From Daphnia pulex (lineage: Eukaryota > Arthropoda > Branchiopoda > Diplostraca > Daphniidae), in NCBI RefSeq assembly GCF_021134715.1, contig NC_060028.1, positions 8,345,482-8,409,481 of the forward strand: a stretch of DNA of 64,000 nt. The letters run 5' to 3'. Of the stretch, positions 29,643-39,306 are shown in pieces. The translations under genes and the position numbers were made by a program. Under the pieces are notes generated by a model, which saw only the letters and a program-made list of their open reading frames with translations, did no database searches and was not told the DNA's origin. The stretch's first letter is position 1, and each line of letters begins with the position of its first letter.

Positions 29643-29963
29643 GCCTAGTTTTTCTTTTCTATTTTCGATTGAAAATGTTTTGTTCAATAAATTTGAATAA
29701 TATAATTTTTAAAATTTTATTTAAAAATTCAGAAAGGGATTCAAGCATAGTTAAGTGAGAAACTCGCGACTGTTTGCAATCGGAATTTATAGTTCGCAGT
29801 AACAAACAATTCCACAATATGGCAACTATGTCACACTTACATTTCGAAAGAAGAGTTTAAACCAAAACGGTCGAGGTAACAAGTTGTGAATCTATAAAAT
29901 TGTATTAGCCGTAATACGTGGTTGTCTTATTATTTTGTGTGTTAACTAAAATAGTGTTAAGCA

Positions 29964-30805
29964 ATGGGGAACGTTGCAAGTTATTTTTCTGGCAAAGAGC
30001 CGTTAGAGGAGTATGTTATCTGTCAAACTGACGAAAAAATCGTCGATGGCAGCCATCACACACCAGCACGTTGTGGCAAAATTATGGCAGCTAATCAGTT
30101 ATGTGATCCTAGATCACCAACATTTGATATCGATCGTACGCCTATCGAGGTGAGCATCTCTTTGTAATTCATGTTATTTCAAAATGTGAATGCTTTTTGT
30201 TTCAGTTTCAAGTGGAAGATGAAGGGCCAGTGGACCCAAGATCTCCATCATTTGGAATTATACGTACACCAGTGAACCCCACTGTTTATAAAATTCCAGA
30301 TGTACTAGAAGCTAGTATTGAAAAAGAACGAGAGGGCCTGATTCAGGTTCTGAATTTTGCCGATTTGGACTGCCTCTCTCTCTCTAACATTGAAGAGGAT
30401 GATTCAATAGTCTCTGATGAGGTTCCTGCACGAATGGTCATTAAAGATATTCCTGTTCCAATGATCACTGATGAACTTCCTGCCCCATTTATTGAAGAAA
30501 CTTTGGACTTTTCCTCCCTCGTCATTGCGGCGTCGAGCACACCGACGTCAAGCCCAGTCAAAATTTCTAGTAAATCTAGACGTACCGTCACCAACAACGT
30601 CGTCATCGATGAAAATAGTATCGGCAAGAGCAACAGTCCAGTGAACGGCGGAAATTCTCTGTTGGCTCGACCCCGAGTTCCTTTTGGTGAAGTTAACCGT
30701 CCTTCGTTGGCTTCCCCTCGTCTTCAATTGCAACACAAACAAAGGCATGTTGTGCGAACCGAAATCCTTCAGCATCAACAGCGGTATTGCAACAAAAACG
30801 ACTAA
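29964..30805 (+). CDS. CDCA3: CDCA3/Tome-1-like mitotic-entry protein
   Basis: Exons 29964-30149 and 30206-30805 join in frame to 261 aa (human CDCA3 about 268). In vertebrates CDCA3 acts as an F-box-like adaptor that promotes Wee1 turnover at mitotic entry and is itself an APC/C substrate. Two copies of the CDCA3 signature are visible: DPRSPTFDIDRTPIE ending exon 1, and DPRSPSFGIIRTPV in exon 2. The C-terminal part has RPRVPFGEVNRPSL, which resembles the conserved C-terminal block. The N-terminus MGNVASYF suits N-myristoylation, which is an inference. The middle is acidic and low in complexity. It is divergent from ATG14 and convergent with NDUFA10. The family call is strong on motifs, but no F-box-like segment is obvious to me. 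Confidence 0.82.
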
Positions 30806-30876
30806 TCTATTGTCCCTTTTATCTTCGAAAACAAAGAAAATTTCAACCCCGTTTGATACAAGTGTAGCTCGTGCAC

Positions 30877-30882
30877 AATAAA
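30877..30882 (+). terminator. CDCA3-like gene poly(A) signal
   Basis: AATAAA lies 72 nt after the stop codon on the same strand, just before the convergent NDUFA10 3' end (stop at 30965). Confidence 0.7.
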
Positions 30883-30964
30883 ATCAAATTTAATTCCATC
30901 ATTTATATATTTCAACTATCGACAAAAAGTGATTCCTACACAAGTAGAGTCACAAGGTCTATAT

Positions 30965-32432
30965 TTAAGACAATTTGAATAAAATTCCCTTGTCTCCCAT
31001 TTCTGGATTAAATCCTTTGGCGAACTTGCAGCCCGGAGTCTAAAAAGAATTACCATAGTTATATTTTTGCACAAAGTAGTGTAACAAGTAATGATTCATT
31101 TACCTCATCCATTACAGCCGCGCGCACTTTGTTATCACCTGCGCCGATAACGATTTCGTTGCAATGGATCGGTGGCACGTTTAGATGAGCCATCAAGTAA
31201 TGTTGAGAGTGGGTAAACCTGAGAAAGGTAAAATGGTATTGTAAGAAGGGAGCGTAATGCTTCAAGTTGAGAAAATTTACTCTTGACGACTGTTGTTCCA
31301 ATCCCACTCGTTGATGCGCCTCCAGTCCTTCATCTTTTCATCATAGACGGTGTACTGATCGAAATCTATGCGTTCAATGTCCTCAACGACGATTTCGGGA
31401 TCTGCCACTTTCGACCAATCGTAAACTAGAACTTCGGCATGGGTACTATTTCATATATCAATAAACGATTTGTTAAAATACGAAAACTCTTCTGGGCTTA
31501 TAATAGAGAAATACCTGATATCCTTCAAATAGTCTTTCTTGTAAGAATCTACTAGGGCTTGGAGGTAAGCAGGAGTGGTAAGCATCGAGTCCTTTTCGTT
31601 GGGTAAGTTCCTGGCCTCAATTCGTCGACGTGTTTCATCAACAGGAACGTCCAGATAGATGACCAAATGAGGTCGCCACAGTGCAAACAGTGCATTGTTT
31701 CTCACTTGGTGGTAGAAGTTGTAAACTATATGGAAATGTTAATTTAATATTTTTAGCTGTTCTCTTCCATAACAAATAATAGGATACAGAGTTGAAAATC
31801 GTACCATTTTTGCTGATTACACCAGTTTCCGTCATGGCAGTCATGTAAGCAAGGTCACTGAACGGAGAACGATCCATGACGACTCCTTGTCCTGTATTCA
31901 GAATGTGAGCCAAAGCCTCCAAATGAAGTTTATAACGGAGGGAAAGCTTTGTTAGTTGGAAACGCGCAGCTTTGGAACCATTTCCCCGCATAGGGTCTTT
32001 CAAGAAATCGTTCTCATCATAACTCTTACAAGATTCTGGCAGTTTGTGATCTACTTGTCTTAGATCATAACCATATTTATTAATGTAGCAATCTGCTACA
32101 TTTGGCGATGGAAAGTATGCCATATCCAATTCTTCAGCCAACTCTTTGGCTAGAGCCCTTTTCCCAGCAGCAGGTGGCCCTTCAACAACAATCAACTTTG
32201 AATTCTCATCTAATCGGCTGGTGGTGGGATCAAACAAAGCTCGTAAAAAGTTGTATCTCTTTTCCTTGTATGGGAATGGAGCTGGCTTTTTAACAGGGGG
32301 CAATCCTTGGCGCATTACTTTTCCAGAGATAGAACGCTGTCCTACTGTAATCACACATTGTTGTTGTTTCCTTGCTATGATGACAACACTTCCGCATAGC
32401 TTTGGAGAAGACACTCTGCTGAAGAAGACCAT
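30965..32432 (-). CDS. NDUFA10: Complex I subunit NDUFA10 (ND-42)
   Basis: This is a deoxynucleoside-kinase-like accessory subunit of mitochondrial NADH:ubiquinone oxidoreductase. Five exons on the minus strand: 32432-31805, 31725-31515, 31445-31281, 31218-31104 and 31039-30965. They join in frame to 397 aa, about the family length. The N-terminus (MVFFSRVSSPKLCGS and later RKQQQ) looks like a mitochondrial presequence. A kinase-type P-loop, VEGPPAAGKRALAKELA, sits near residue 80. It is followed by VMDRSPFSDLAYM and RPHLVIYLDVPVDETRRRIE, which correspond to the dNK DRS and LID regions. The C-terminus TPGCKFAKGFNPEMGDKG is typical of NDUFA10. Its start faces the LAP3 start 538 bp away. Confidence 0.96.
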
Positions 32433-32970
32433 CTTGTATCGTTTTAAAGAAGCAAGTTATTCTTTACCAATCTGGTTAAACCCTGCAAACAATCAAAAAC
32501 ATTTAATATTTAACAAATTGCACTCCACATTTCTACTACAGCACATTAAATACAAACAAATTTAACTCTAATTTAATAATGAGTTGGAAGCAACGAAAAC
32601 GAAAGTAGGCATGGACAGTTTGAAACTACCTCAAAGTTACGAAAATGCTATTAAATACTCAATTTGTACCGAAACAGTTAGTTTTTAAATTATATTAAGC
32701 AACCATAACATAATAATGAAAATAGTGTTTTTCTTTTACCAGACGGCCATGTAAAATTTTCTTTACCTTTCCTTCTGGACCGCCAACGTTGCCTTGCAGA
32801 AAGAACAATCTTAACAATGAATAAAAATATAATCAATATTTGTCCGATTGGCTAGAATAAAATTAAAATAAAATAAAGAAATGTGTAAATTTTAAAAATC
32901 TAATAATCTATACATTTTTGATTTGCTGTCATAACTTGGCAACTGAGTGAGTTTAGTTTGATATTCCAAT
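32433..32970. promoter_or_regulatory. Divergent promoter region, NDUFA10 / LAP3
   Basis: A 538 bp AT-rich gap separates two divergent mitochondrial/housekeeping start codons. No TATA box at a convincing distance was seen for either gene. It may act as a bidirectional promoter, which is an inference from arrangement only. Confidence 0.4.
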
Positions 32971-35900
32971 ATGGCGGCATCCATAACGCAAGTGTTCCGT
33001 GTCAACTCTTGTCGGCTATTGTACTGTAATCGTTTTTCCAAGGTCGCTTTCCCAGCATTCTCTACTCAGGCCACAAATCTTAAGGTGAATAATACTGAAG
33101 TTTCGCTATCGAATTTTGCATATCAATAACACGTAAATCTTGTACAATCTTAGAAAGGTAAAGGCCTGATTTTGGGAGGCTATTCTTCCAAGAAGACCGA
33201 AACCGACGTCGACTCTACAAAAGATTTCATTTGGACTCAGGCGGCTAAAAGTTTCAATGATCAAGTGGCCAATCGCTTAAACGATGCGTTGAACTGGTAA
33301 GCCCATCCAATAAGTCTTGATTCAATCAAAATTAGGTTTGATGTCAGACATATGTTGTGCATTCAGCAGCTAATCTGACCTGAAATTCTTTATAATGATA
33401 GAAACAAACAGAAAATTCTGACTTGTTTGTGATGTGTTTCAGGTCAGATCATCTGTAAATGTGACATACGAAAATTCAAAGCCTGAAGATGGCAGGCCGT
33501 GGGGTTAAGAGGGGTCCCCAGTCTCTTCTGTTTGGGGGTGTAAAGGACACGTATGAAGACAGAGATAGTGATCTTCTCTGCCCGGTCTGCTTGGATATGA
33601 TGTCGGAACCTTACGTGACTACATGTGGGCACAGCTTTTGCCATGGATGTATTGTCAGAAGTCTGGAGTTAGCGAGCAAATGTCCCAAGTGCAGCGGTCC
33701 CCTCGACAGTAGTGGCCGAAACCCATCCGTTTTCCCCAACGTAACCCTCAACGCATTAATAACCAAACAGAAGAAGAAATTAGTCGAGAGTCAAGATGGA
33801 AATATTTTGATGAAAGACTTTACTACTCTGTTGGATACTCGGGATTGGCATCCATCAGAATTAGTTCGCATGCAAGAAGTTTTGCTTCGGAAACAATGTG
33901 ATCTTGATGGAGAACGAAAACTGACCGAAGCCCAGCTACTTAACGAATTCCTCCAACAGCTCAAAACCAAGAAGAACAACGAGTTGAGAAATGTTCAACA
34001 AGAACTAGAGGTGCTTGACAAGGATTTAAATATGGCGCAAACCCTAAATCCTGGCATCGATTCTGCTGCAATTAAAGTGGAAAATTGTGAAGTCAACGAG
34101 ACGGCCTTCAATTCATCCATCGCGTCCACACCGTTAAGCATCAGTCAACGTCGTGTAAGAATGCACCAACATTTCGAAGATTTAGAGGGGAAATACTGGG
34201 CACTTCGGAACAATCGTCTCGGTGGTGAGGAAGAAGAAAAGAAAAGTTTACTCGACTTTCAATCTAATTTGAACCAGTTAACGCGATGGAGTAGACTAAG
34301 GCCTTTGGCTAATTTGAGCTACGGAAGCGAACTCCTCAACACGGCACACATTGTCAGCTCGATCGAATTCGACCGAGATGCTGATTTTTTCGCCATCGCT
34401 GGTGTGACCAAACGCATCAAAGTGTACGACTACGCAGTGGTTGTACGGGATGCGGTTGATCTTCACTATCCTGTTATGGAGATGGTGGCGGGCTCGAAGA
34501 TATCGTGCATATCTTGGAGTGCCTACCACAAATCGGTTCTGGCAAGCTCCGACTACGAAGGCAGCGTATCCGTTTGGGATGCGTCCGTCGGTACTCGTCT
34601 GAGGGTCTTTCAAGAGCACGAGAAACGCTGTTGGAGTGTCGATTTTAATCGCATGGACAGTCACTTGATGGCCAGTGGCAGCGACGATTCCCGAGTCAAA
34701 ATCTGGAGCTTAAACGCTGAACACTCTGTGGCCACTTTGGAAGCTAAAGCCAATGTCTGTTGCGTCAAATTCAATCCGTACTCGCGTTATTGCTTAGCCT
34801 ATGGCGCAGCCGATCATTGCGTCCATTACGTCGACCTACGTCAGCCCAAGGAGCCACTACGGGTCTTTAAAGGCCATCGCAAAGCCGTCTCTTACGTCAA
34901 GTTTCTTAGTGATCGCGAATTAGTGTCGGCCAGCACGGATAGCCAATTGAAATTGTGGACGGTTGAAGACAACGTTTCATGTCGATCTTTTCGCGGACAC
35001 ACAAACGAGAAGAACTTTGTGGGCCTTTCGACGACGGACGGCAGCCAAGACGATCGACGTGATTTGATTGCTTGCGGTTCGGAAAATAATGCCCTTTACC
35101 TCTACTCGAAGGGACTCAGCCAGCCTTTACTTCATTATCGTTTCGACGTTGTTAAAAGCGCTTTGCTATTGGACAAGGAGCGGGCCGAGCAAGAAGAGAG
35201 CGCCGAGTTTGTTTCTGCCGTTTGTTGGAAACCCGACTCCAACGTAATCGTCGCTGCCAACAGCCAGGGAACTATAAAAATTCTCGAACTGGTTTAGGGT
35301 GGTAATTTTATTGTCAATTCCCATCATCATCCATTTTGCGAATTTTCTATTTGGTTCTGGGTTGTCATTCCCCAATGACTTGAATGCTGTGTTCTGCCAA
35401 AACGTGATTCCCCTGTTGTGCCTAATCTTCATTTAAATTTTATCCTGCAAATACAGTTGTGAATTTCCTTTGACTATATTTTTCATTTTTTGTCGTTGTT
35501 ATCCCCGTGTTTATTTCCCCTATCCCGTGTCCTCTTTCAATTCCAATCCCACAGGAGTGGAGTACCGAAGAAAGGCAAAGCTCGAGTGCTGTACGGACTA
35601 GATCGTGAGTTTCCGGCTGTAGCCGTCGTCAATTTGGGCCCAAATCCTTTGGATGATTCCACCATTTTCCAAAAAGAAAATATCTTGGAGGAGAGAGACA
35701 CAGCCAGGGAGAATCTAAGATGCGGAATTGCAGGCACCTTATACTTGTCTAAAATCTTTTTTTTTTTTTCTTTTCTTAATGAATCGTATCTTGCAGCTGG
35801 TGTGAAGGCCTTGCAAGAAGTTGGAATTGAAATTGTTTCAGTCGACCCTTGTTCTGATGCCGAATGCGCTGCTGAAAGTGCCTCCCTGACCCGCTGGCAG

Positions 35901-37501
35901 TTTCAAGATTTGAAAAATGCCGCCAAACGTAAACCCGAACTCGATTTGGTATTGCACGGAAGCGATGAATATGGGTTAGCGAGAAAGAATTTAACGTAAT
36001 TTTTCGACTTCGGCCTTAATTTATGTTTTGCTATTATTAAAGGGAGGCCCAGTGGGAGAGGGGTTTGACGAAAGCAGCTGGGCAGAACTTGGCCAGATGG
36101 TTGATGGAAATGCCCGCAAATCACATGACACCAACTATATTCGCTCGTCACGCAGTTGATTTATTGGGTCGTGCAGGAGGAGACGGAGTATCAATCAAAG
36201 TTGAAGCTCATGACGAAGCGTGGGCTTCCAACCAAGGAATGAATTCGTTTTTGGCAGTGGCTCAAGGATCTAGCGAGCCACCCGTTTTCCTTGAAATCAC
36301 CTACAACAATCTACCAAGCAAAGAGAAGCCAATAGTCATCGTCGGTAATATCCTATTTCTTTTTTTTATATAGGATCATAGAAAGGCGACACTTATAACT
36401 TTTTTTTCGATGAATGGGGATAGGCAAAGGAATCACTTTTGATACCGGAGGTATCAGTATCAAACCTTCAGCCAATATGGATAAAATGCGTGGGGATATG
36501 GGCGGAGCTGCCTGCACTTTGGCCACCATTCTTACTGCTGCAAACCTCAGATTGCCTCTTCACCTTAAAGGTCTTTAGACGAATGACAAATTCTTTTCAA
36601 GCTGCTACAATTCTTATTTGATGTTTAGGATTAATTCCCCTAGCCGAGAACATGCCGGGTGGAAAGGCCATTAAACCAGGTGATGTAGTGAAAGCCATGA
36701 ATGGCAAGACGATCCAAATTGATAACACGGATGCAGAGGGTCGACTTATCCTGGCTGATGCACTTGCTTATGCTCAACAAACATACCAACCCAATCTCGT
36801 CCTGGATATTGCCACATTGACGGGTACATTTTCAAAACATTTTCGTCGGCTAATCATGTTAAAACTGTTTGGTTTTGCTTCGTTGGTAGGTGCCATCAAT
36901 GTTGCTCTTGGCAGCTCTGCGGCTGGGGTTTTCACTAATTCCAACGCCTTATGGCATCTCGTTCATCAGTCGTCTTTCACCACAGGTGACAGAGTATGGC
37001 GAATGCCTCTCTGGAAACACTTTCAATCTGCTTTAGGTAAATGATTTATGACATTTGTAAAGAAAACAAAAATTTGAATTGTTGCAACCGTATTCTCTTT
37101 TGTCTCTGTTGGAACAGAATCCCAATTAGCAGACTTAAATAACGTGGGCAAAACGGGAGCTGGAGGTTCGTGTAGCGCTGCAGCTTTCTTAAAGGTAAGC
37201 TGATATTGCATAATTTTCTTTTCTCAACAAAACAAGTGTAGGACTACAAATGACAATATTGTTTAAACAGGAATTTACAGATGCTCCTCACTGGATGCAC
37301 CTCGATATCGCAGGAGTTGGTGGAGTGGTGGATGGCTCTGATGTGCCTTACTTGGCTAAAGGTATGAACACATTTTCTTGGAATGAAACAGAAAGGTGAA
37401 ATTTATTTCATCCTCTAGGAATGACCGGAAGACCGACTCGTACTTTAATTGAAGTTCTAAGTCGTATTAGTCAAAGCAAAGATCTCCAAAACATGTTTTG
37501 A
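32971..37501 (+). CDS. LAP3: Cytosol (leucyl) aminopeptidase, M17 family, with a nested gene
   Basis: This M17 metallo-aminopeptidase releases N-terminal residues from peptides. Eleven exons: 32971-33084, 33154-33296, 35555-35733, 35797-35974, 36043-36344, 36424-36570, 36629-36823, 36890-37036, 37118-37194, 37271-37361 and 37419-37501. They join in frame to 551 aa (human 519). Exon 1 encodes a basic, Ser-rich leader that could target mitochondria. Exon 2 has [12 protein letters not shown], matching the family N-terminus. The catalytic core shows [20 protein letters not shown] and [17 protein letters not shown], with the expected metal-binding Lys, Asp and Glu, plus [10 protein letters not shown] and [12 protein letters not shown]. 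Intron 2 (33297-35554, donor GTAAGC, acceptor CCCACAG) contains the whole COP1 gene on the same strand. Intron 3 appears to use a GC donor (GCAG then GCACC). Confidence 0.95.
33441..33442 (+). promoter_or_regulatory. Candidate alternative 3' splice site upstream of COP1
   Basis: A pyrimidine/G-T run ending GTGTTTCAG, with a branch-like TTCTGACTT about 25 nt before it, makes a good acceptor. It lies 46 nt before the COP1 ATG and inside LAP3 intron 2. Splicing from the LAP3 exon 2 donor (33296/33297) would create a 146 nt intron. The LAP3 frame would then stop at a TAA about 15 nt downstream, just before COP1. Confidence 0.45.
33489..35297 (+). CDS. COP1: COP1 (RFWD2) E3 ubiquitin ligase, intronless and nested in LAP3 intron 2
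   Basis: COP1 is a RING/WD40 substrate receptor that works with DDB1-CUL4 and Trib/SPA-type partners to ubiquitinate transcription factors. It is a single uninterrupted ORF of 602 aa; human COP1 is 731 aa, with a longer N-terminus. A C3HC4 RING lies near residues 31-72: [18 protein letters not shown] and CPKC. A Lys/Glu/Gln-rich coiled coil spans roughly residues 105-180. Seven WD40 blades fill the C-terminal half, with [70 protein letters not shown] and STDSQLKLW, ending [13 protein letters not shown]. All neighbours have introns every 100-300 nt, so the lack of introns suggests a retrocopy or intron loss. No AATAAA lies between its stop and LAP3 exon 3; only an AATACA variant occurs near 35451. 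Confidence 0.96.
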   Translation: MAGRGVKRGPQSLLFGGVKDTYEDRDSDLLCPVCLDMMSEPYVTTCGHSFCHGCIVRSLELASKCPKCSGPLDSSGRNPSVFPNVTLNALITKQKKKLVESQDGNILMKDFTTLLDTRDWHPSELVRMQEVLLRKQCDLDGERKLTEAQLLNEFLQQLKTKKNNELRNVQQELEVLDKDLNMAQTLNPGIDSAAIKVENCEVNETAFNSSIASTPLSISQRRVRMHQHFEDLEGKYWALRNNRLGGEEEEKKSLLDFQSNLNQLTRWSRLRPLANLSYGSELLNTAHIVSSIEFDRDADFFAIAGVTKRIKVYDYAVVVRDAVDLHYPVMEMVAGSKISCISWSAYHKSVLASSDYEGSVSVWDASVGTRLRVFQEHEKRCWSVDFNRMDSHLMASGSDDSRVKIWSLNAEHSVATLEAKANVCCVKFNPYSRYCLAYGAADHCVHYVDLRQPKEPLRVFKGHRKAVSYVKFLSDRELVSASTDSQLKLWTVEDNVSCRSFRGHTNEKNFVGLSTTDGSQDDRRDLIACGSENNALYLYSKGLSQPLLHYRFDVVKSALLLDKERAEQEESAEFVSAVCWKPDSNVIVAANSQGTIKILELV

Positions 37502-37526
37502 ACGCACATTTATACAGTGTTCGGGA

Positions 37527-37532
37527 AATAAA
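37527..37532 (+). terminator. LAP3 poly(A) signal
   Basis: AATAAA lies 26 nt after the LAP3 stop codon and 31 nt before the convergent MED28 stop codon. The LAP3 cleavage site therefore probably falls near or within the end of the MED28 coding region on the opposite strand. Confidence 0.7.
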
Positions 37533-37562
37533 CACAGCATCATTCTTAATTTACATTCAAAA

Positions 37563-38147
37563 TTATCTATGCTGGAACGGGATATTTTGACTTGGTTGCT
37601 GTTGGGGTGCCGACGATCCATCACCAACAATAGGTACACCATTGGCCACAGGTGCAGGAGGGTGTGGTTCTCCCAACATATTGAGCCATATTGAAATTTT
37701 CTCATAATGTTTTTTAATGAGTTCATCTTTCCTGGCCAACTCTTGTTTGAGCTCAGAGCAATCCTGTTCAATGGACAAGTTGTTGAGAATCTTATCGTTT
37801 GGGTGAATTAATGACATTACCTCTTTGATAAGCTGTTCAGGTTTCAAAACAGAGATTTGCAAACGTCGCTGTAGGAAAAATGTTTCCAATTGCTTGGCTA
37901 CTTCAATGAATTTCGCTACATTCTGCTCGGCATCTGTTCGCAACTCTTCCTTGTTATCCTGAGTGTGTGACAAGCCATCCTCTTTAGTGAAACCGCTTAT
38001 GATACCCTAGATTAAGTATTTTTGTTATTGGATTGAAAAACCTTTTTTTCATTTTATAGGACAAAATACCTGGAATGCTTCTTCAAAATCATCGACAAGG
38101 TTTGTGTTATTGGCCAAGAGACCATGATTTGAGTGATCAGACGCCAT
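37563..38147 (-). CDS. MED28: Mediator complex subunit 28
   Basis: MED28 is a head-module-associated subunit of the RNA polymerase II Mediator. Exons on the minus strand, 38147-38070 and 38006-37563, join in frame to 173 aa (human 178). Exon 1 encodes a short N-terminus ending LVDDFEEAFQ, the conserved MED28 start. Exon 2 has GIISGFTKEDGL, KFIEVAKQLETFFLQRRLQI and LKPEQLIKE, then a Glu/Lys-rich helix with KQELARKDELIKKH. The C-terminus is Pro/Gln-rich. Its ATG lies only 7 nt after the stop codon of another minus-strand ORF, suggesting a shared transcript. Its stop is 61 nt from the convergent LAP3 stop. Confidence 0.93.
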
Positions 38148-38154
38148 CACTTGT

Positions 38155-38367
38155 TTACTTTTTACTGTCGAATACGACGTTGCCATCACACTTTAAATTA
38201 AACATCTTGGACCCTTTGTTGCCTAGCTGCCAGCCTGCCTTTGAAAAATTTGGATAAAGGGTATCAGAGTAAAATTTATTAAAATTTACTTCTTCCTGAA
38301 ACTTTATTTCTCTTTCCATTATTTGGTCATCCACCCAAAGGTAACTTTCTATTTCATCCGTGGTCAT
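38155..38367 (-). CDS. Small ORF directly upstream of MED28 (unknown function)
   Basis: This is a 70-codon ORF that I do not recognise. The predicted protein starts MTTDEIESYLWVDDQIME, is rich in charged and aromatic residues, and contains a stretch like DTLYPNFSKAGWQLGNKG. It has no signal peptide or membrane segment. Its TAA is followed by just seven bases (ACAAGTG) and then the MED28 ATG, so both would be on one mRNA unless MED28 has its own promoter inside this ORF. It could be a real small protein of a dicistronic transcript or a chance upstream ORF. The codons look non-repetitive and protein-like, but conservation was not tested. Confidence 0.5.
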   Translation of the reverse strand: MTTDEIESYLWVDDQIMEREIKFQEEVNFNKFYSDTLYPNFSKAGWQLGNKGSKMFNLKCDGNVVFDSKK

Positions 38368-38370
38368 CAA

Positions 38371-39140
38371 ACTGGCTTATCGCTACAAAACTTTTTATAT
38401 TTATAAATTGAGTCCGGGAAAGTATGGCAATTCGATTCACAGGAGGGTTCCTCTTAAAAAACCAAGGACAGTGAAGCTAAAAATACTGATGAAGAACACT
38501 TAACTAGTGATGACGTAATGTAGTACGTACAATTCGGAATTGCTCTCACACCAAAAGAAAAGTTGGTTACCATCGACAGCTAGAAAGGCGGATCTGGGAA
38601 GAACAAAGCTTCGTTCGCATGGTTAACTCTTGCAAATTTGACACAGAAAACGTACCTTCGAAACCTTGGGAAATCTAAAATAATTATAGTGAAAAGGATG
38701 ACTTGCACCTTTTTGACTTTGGATTACTCTTCCGCCCACAAGTACAGTTTAAAAGCTCGTCAGCAAGTTAATTGAAAAAGAGGTAATTTATTATTGTACA
38801 CAGTTTTATTTAATTTATTTAAAAATTTAAAAATTTTAAACGGTTTGGACTTTGGTTTTATAGGTGATGCATAAAATTTGAGAGATGAGCCCTTATGTCC
38901 ATCGAAAGAATGCTCCTTTCATAACATCCATGCGGTCAAGGTGAATACGTAAATGTAAGGTTCGTTTATCCTTGAAAGTTAATGTTACACGAGACATCAT
39001 AGTCACCGTAGTGTAAAACTAGTCCAGGAGTTCCTTATTTGGCCATGGAGAAGTTCCAAGGATAAAATGACGTGAAGAAGATTTGTAAAGAGAAAGGTGG
39101 AAATCCACCTTACCCGCTTTTCCCGCTTAGGGCAATAGAA
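38371..39140. other. Intergenic, no recognisable gene
   Basis: Between the MED28-side ORF (minus) and the first sugar transporter (plus) I see no coding frame related to a known family. It presumably holds the promoter of the MED28 transcript on the left. Confidence 0.5.
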
Positions 39141-39145
39141 TCGAA

Positions 39146-39240
39146 TCATTAGGGTCATTATTTGTCTAGCAAGTACTACTCATACAAGAAACATCGGAGG
39201 CGATATAAGTAGCCGAAATTGGCAGTGCAGAATTCATTCG
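39146..39240 (+). promoter_or_regulatory. Core promoter of sugar transporter copy A
   Basis: TATAAGT at 39204-39210 is followed by an initiator-like TTCATTC, whose A at 39236 lies 32 nt downstream. Upstream, TCATTAGGGTCAT (39146-39158) contains AGGGTCA, a nuclear-receptor-type half-site. All three elements recur in the same order before copy B. The 5' UTR to the ATG at 39307 would be about 71 nt. Confidence 0.6.
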
Positions 39241-39306
39241 TCCTACTCTCACCTTCGAGATCGGCGGTGCTCACGCTAGTTCCCTGCACTTCATATTCCT
39301 GCCATC

